A DNA stretch of 15,485 nucleotides, from positions 1-15,485 of the forward strand of contig CANQQH010000014.1 of assembly GCA_947625955.1 (NCBI GenBank), given 5' to 3'. The position numbers and the translations under genes were made by a program. The notes under the pieces were generated by a model, which was given only the letters and a program-made list of their open reading frames with translations, was not told the origin of the DNA and made no database searches. How positions within the stretch are numbered: the stretch's first letter is position 1; the number at the start of each line of letters is the position of its first letter. Origin of the DNA: an uncultured Clostridia bacterium (GTDB taxonomy: Bacteria; Bacillota; Clostridia; Christensenellales; UBA1242). Positions 13,297-15,485 of the stretch are shown here, in pieces.

Positions 13297-15382
13297 TGTC
13301 TATCCTCACTTCACCATTTGATTTGAAGCTTTCAAAGTCGCTGACTCTTGTTATTCTTGATAGCGGCGTTTGGTTGGTCATTGAAACTGCTGCCGCGCTT
13401 GGGCTTATTGAAAATGAAAATTTCAAGCTCATCTTCACACCCTCAAATGCAGCTGCTCCCATGAGGTCATACTTCGTGAAGTTAACAAGATATGATTCAT
13501 TTTCGGTTGAAAGGTTGTCAATCTTTGCATATTGCTTTTTGAGTGTTATTCCAAAAACGCTCGACGAGGTGAAAACAAGAAGTGTGTCGAACATAAATTC
13601 AAAAGCTTCCACTTCACTTGCTGAAATATAGTCCCCAAGTGTATTTTCAAAGTCTAGCATCTCGTCGAACTTGTGAAGATTCTTGATTTCATAGTTTTCG
13701 CCGTTTTTGACAATAACATAGTTGCCGTCTTTTGAGGCGTAGTGTTCGAGCGAGGTTGTGAAGGATTCAGATGCCTTTTTGAGATCCGGATAATAATAGA
13801 CCTCGGCATAAGGCGCAATTGTTTTTTGCGCAAGCACCACTCTGCCCGACGCGATGACCTTTGTTGTGTCGGCGAGCATTGAGTGAGCGAAAAATGTGTT
13901 CATGAACCTATTGCTCGTTTCGTTAAATTCTTCAAGAACATAGGTTGCACGGTCGCGATATGTGTCGGTCACAAAGTTCACAACCGCATCATAGTATGGG
14001 CTTTTTTGAACCGCGAAGACTCTTTTTGCTGTTGTTAGCGATGGGTTCGCGAGAGTGTCGTGATAGGTGTTTGCGACCTTTTTTATGCGAAGCACAACGG
14101 GACGCTTTTCATCATTATTCAAGATCAGCCCAAGAATTATTGTTCCGTTTGAAATGCACGCGTCGGCGTCGAACCAATTGTAGTTGAAGATTGAGTCGTT
14201 ATAGGCGTTGAAATCAACAGACTGGCTGATAACCGCATTGTTGGCTATTTCATACACCCTGAAATATGGGCTTGTTGTTGCAAGAGTCAAGATAACATCG
14301 TCAAGGATGAACATTTTGAAAATGTTGCTAGCCTGCATTTGAGTAGTGTTTAGTTTTGTGAAGGCATAGTTCTCATTTTTGTATAGATGCACTGCTGCAT
14401 CTTTTATGAATGCGATATACTTTCCGTCGGCTGAAACATAACGTGGTGTTGACGCGTCGAAACTCTCAATGAATGGCTTTTCAATTTTGTCGGCAAGTTT
14501 CTTTGCATAGTGCGTGAGAGTATAATTTTCAGCAGTTGGCGAAACACTTTCAACCGACTTTATGTTCTTCCCCAGTTCAACATAGCCAAGCTCTTCGGTT
14601 TCAAGGCTCTTGGAGGTTGAAACGGGATCATTCACAAGTTGGGTGTTGAGCCTCATGCACGCCTGGTCTTCAAAAACAACAACCAATTCCTCAGTTTCGC
14701 CCTCGCCGAGTTCGGCTGAGAATGTTATGGTTGCGCCGTCTTGACTGGCTGATATTTTCGAAGTGCATTTAACGGCTTCTTGCATATTTGGCAGCTGCCT
14801 TTCAACATATTCGTTTGGGCTCAGGTTGTCGCCACGAACAGCATAGAGCGTGTTGTCATCGGTCTCAAAATCATCGCCAAGCAGCCTGCGGATGAATTTG
14901 TTTTCACCACTAATGAAGAGTGCGTCGCTGAGGTTGGTCAGTTCAAGATAGATAGTAACGCGGATAACCAGCGTGTCTCCCGCCCTTCTTGTAACGCTCA
15001 CGGGATTGCCCTCTTTGTCGGTGAGAAGCACATGGTTGAAAATGTCAGGGTCGAACTCACTTGACGCGCAAATACCAAGTTCGCTGAAACTGAATGTCTC
15101 GGGAAGTTCTTGGTCGATTGAAACCATCTTTTTGATAAACAAAGTTCCGTTTTTAATATCGCAGTTGATTTCTTCGGTTTCGGCTTTGAACGACCTGAGG
15201 AAGGTTGTGAGTTTTTGCGCTGAAAAGTCTAGTGTTTTTGTGCCAGTTCCAATCGCGATGTGAGAAGTGTATTGTTCAAGTTTCGAAATTTTACTAAACA
15301 CGCCACTGAGCAAGGTGTTGTATGCCGTGTAGGTTGTGTTGTTGTGTGTTATTTCAAACTTGTTGTGTAGTTTTAGTTTCAT
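13283..15382 (-). CDS. Large beta-rich protein with phage tail/fibre-like N-terminus
   Basis: 699 residues. The N-terminal part (about 1-150) contains NNTTYTAYNTLLSG, HIAIGTGT (41-48), LFIKKMVSI (81-89), FSFSELGIC (97-105) and LVIRVTIYLELT (138-149). This order, with an IGTGT strand, a sense-of-direction strand, ELG and a VTIYLEL strand, resembles N-terminal attachment domains of phage tail and fibre proteins. From about 310 onward, repeated strand pairs such as RYVSADGKYIAFIKD (314-328) and YASKDGNYVIVKN near the C-terminal third suggest beta-propeller-like blades. There is no signal peptide, membrane segment or LPXTG motif. I chose the ATG at 15382 because GAGG lies eight bases upstream; an ATG at 15436 in frame lacks a site and would overlap the upstream ORF end. 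Likely a surface-binding or adaptor protein of a virion or tail-like particle, by inference. Confidence 0.75.
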   Translation of the reverse strand: MKLKLHNKFEITHNNTTYTAYNTLLSGVFSKISKLEQYTSHIAIGTGTKTLDFSAQKLTTFLRSFKAETEEINCDIKNGTLFIKKMVSIDQELPETFSFSELGICASSEFDPDIFNHVLLTDKEGNPVSVTRRAGDTLVIRVTIYLELTNLSDALFISGENKFIRRLLGDDFETDDNTLYAVRGDNLSPNEYVERQLPNMQEAVKCTSKISASQDGATITFSAELGEGETEELVVVFEDQACMRLNTQLVNDPVSTSKSLETEELGYVELGKNIKSVESVSPTAENYTLTHYAKKLADKIEKPFIESFDASTPRYVSADGKYIAFIKDAAVHLYKNENYAFTKLNTTQMQASNIFKMFILDDVILTLATTSPYFRVYEIANNAVISQSVDFNAYNDSIFNYNWFDADACISNGTIILGLILNNDEKRPVVLRIKKVANTYHDTLANPSLTTAKRVFAVQKSPYYDAVVNFVTDTYRDRATYVLEEFNETSNRFMNTFFAHSMLADTTKVIASGRVVLAQKTIAPYAEVYYYPDLKKASESFTTSLEHYASKDGNYVIVKNGENYEIKNLHKFDEMLDFENTLGDYISASEVEAFEFMFDTLLVFTSSSVFGITLKKQYAKIDNLSTENESYLVNFTKYDLMGAAAFEGVKMSLKFSFSISPSAAAVSMTNQTPLSRITRVSDFESFKSNGEVRIDNDIQ

Positions 15383-15393
15383 ATTTTTTTCCT

Positions 15394-15471
15394 CTAATTT
15401 TTTGGATAGTAGATGAGTCGAACGCAGTTGTCCCATTTGGTTGTTGAAATGCTCTCAACATACATTGAATA
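15394..15471 (-). CDS. C-terminal fragment of an unidentified upstream gene (possible)
   Basis: On the minus strand, the frame ending in TAG at 15394-15396 reads YSMYVESISTTKWDNCVRL and ends IYYPKN, a plausible protein tail placed directly before the Shine-Dalgarno of the 699-aa gene. The frame is broken upstream by a TGA that lies only in the outer half of the terminal palindrome. If that half is an assembly fold-back, the true gene continues past the window; otherwise this is a 23-aa ORF from the ATG at 15465. Confidence 0.35.
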   Translation of the reverse strand, partial: YSMYVESISTTKWDNCVRLIYYPKN

Positions 15472-15485
15472 TATTCAATGTATGT
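15458..15485. repeat. Perfect 28-bp palindrome at the window end
   Basis: Bases 15458-15471 (ACATACATTGAATA) are the exact reverse complement of 15472-15485, with zero loop, and the sequence stops at the last palindromic base. It is either a real two-fold symmetric site or a fold-back at a contig end. Confidence 0.85.

Noticed and set aside
15383..15436. Extended start (ATG at 15436) for the 699-aa protein
   Set aside because: No ribosome site precedes it, while GAGG sits eight bases before the ATG at 15382, and the extra 18 residues do not look family-like.

Overview
The window looks like a whole contig, or the end of one, from a low-to-moderate-GC Clostridia-type Firmicute (Bacillota), probably an uncultured gut lineage. 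The basis is the gene set: RNase J, a SigK-type sporulation sigma factor, a HelD-family RNA polymerase recycling helicase, a clostridial-type RarA, and a TrmR/TrhP tRNA wobble-uridine modification pair. Shine-Dalgarno sites are strong AGGAG types, and promoters match the vegetative sigma consensus with 17-base spacers. Every gene I can support, including the RNA gene, lies on the minus strand, so transcription runs from high to low coordinates. I see no tRNA, rRNA, CRISPR array, IS element or plus-strand gene.

Read in the direction of transcription, the right end (15485 to about 11910) holds a compact, overlapping block. It contains the tail of an unidentified gene, a 699-aa beta-rich protein whose N-terminus resembles phage tail or fibre proteins, an 82-aa protein, a 38-aa ORF joined by an ATGA overlap, and a 328-aa coiled-coil protein. 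The block closes with a textbook UUCG-loop terminator. I read it as a virion-structural or tail-like module, by inference only. The last 28 bases of the window form a perfect palindrome that may be an assembly fold-back.

The middle region is chromosomal housekeeping. A multi-pass membrane protein with its own candidate promoter is followed by RNase J (with a long basic N-terminal extension), the 5-hydroxyuridine tRNA methyltransferase TrmR, the U32 tRNA hydroxylase TrhP, and SigK, all tightly packed. The RNase P RNA gene then starts from a near-consensus promoter whose -35 box overlaps the sigK stop codon, and it ends at a strong hairpin terminator. After it comes an unrecognised 267-aa membrane-anchored protein.

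The left third carries two units. One is rarA from an extended -10 promoter, followed by two small genes: a 62-aa possible remnant of a hotdog-fold protein and a 108-aa two-TM protein. The other is helD from a consensus promoter with adjacent inverted repeats in its leader, followed by a pnuC-type vitamin transporter truncated at base 1.

Functionally, the central operon groups RNA processing (RNase J, RNase P RNA) with tRNA wobble modification (TrhP makes ho5U34, TrmR converts it to mo5U34) and a sporulation sigma factor. The left units concern replication-fork maintenance (RarA), RNA polymerase recycling (HelD) and cofactor-precursor uptake (PnuC).
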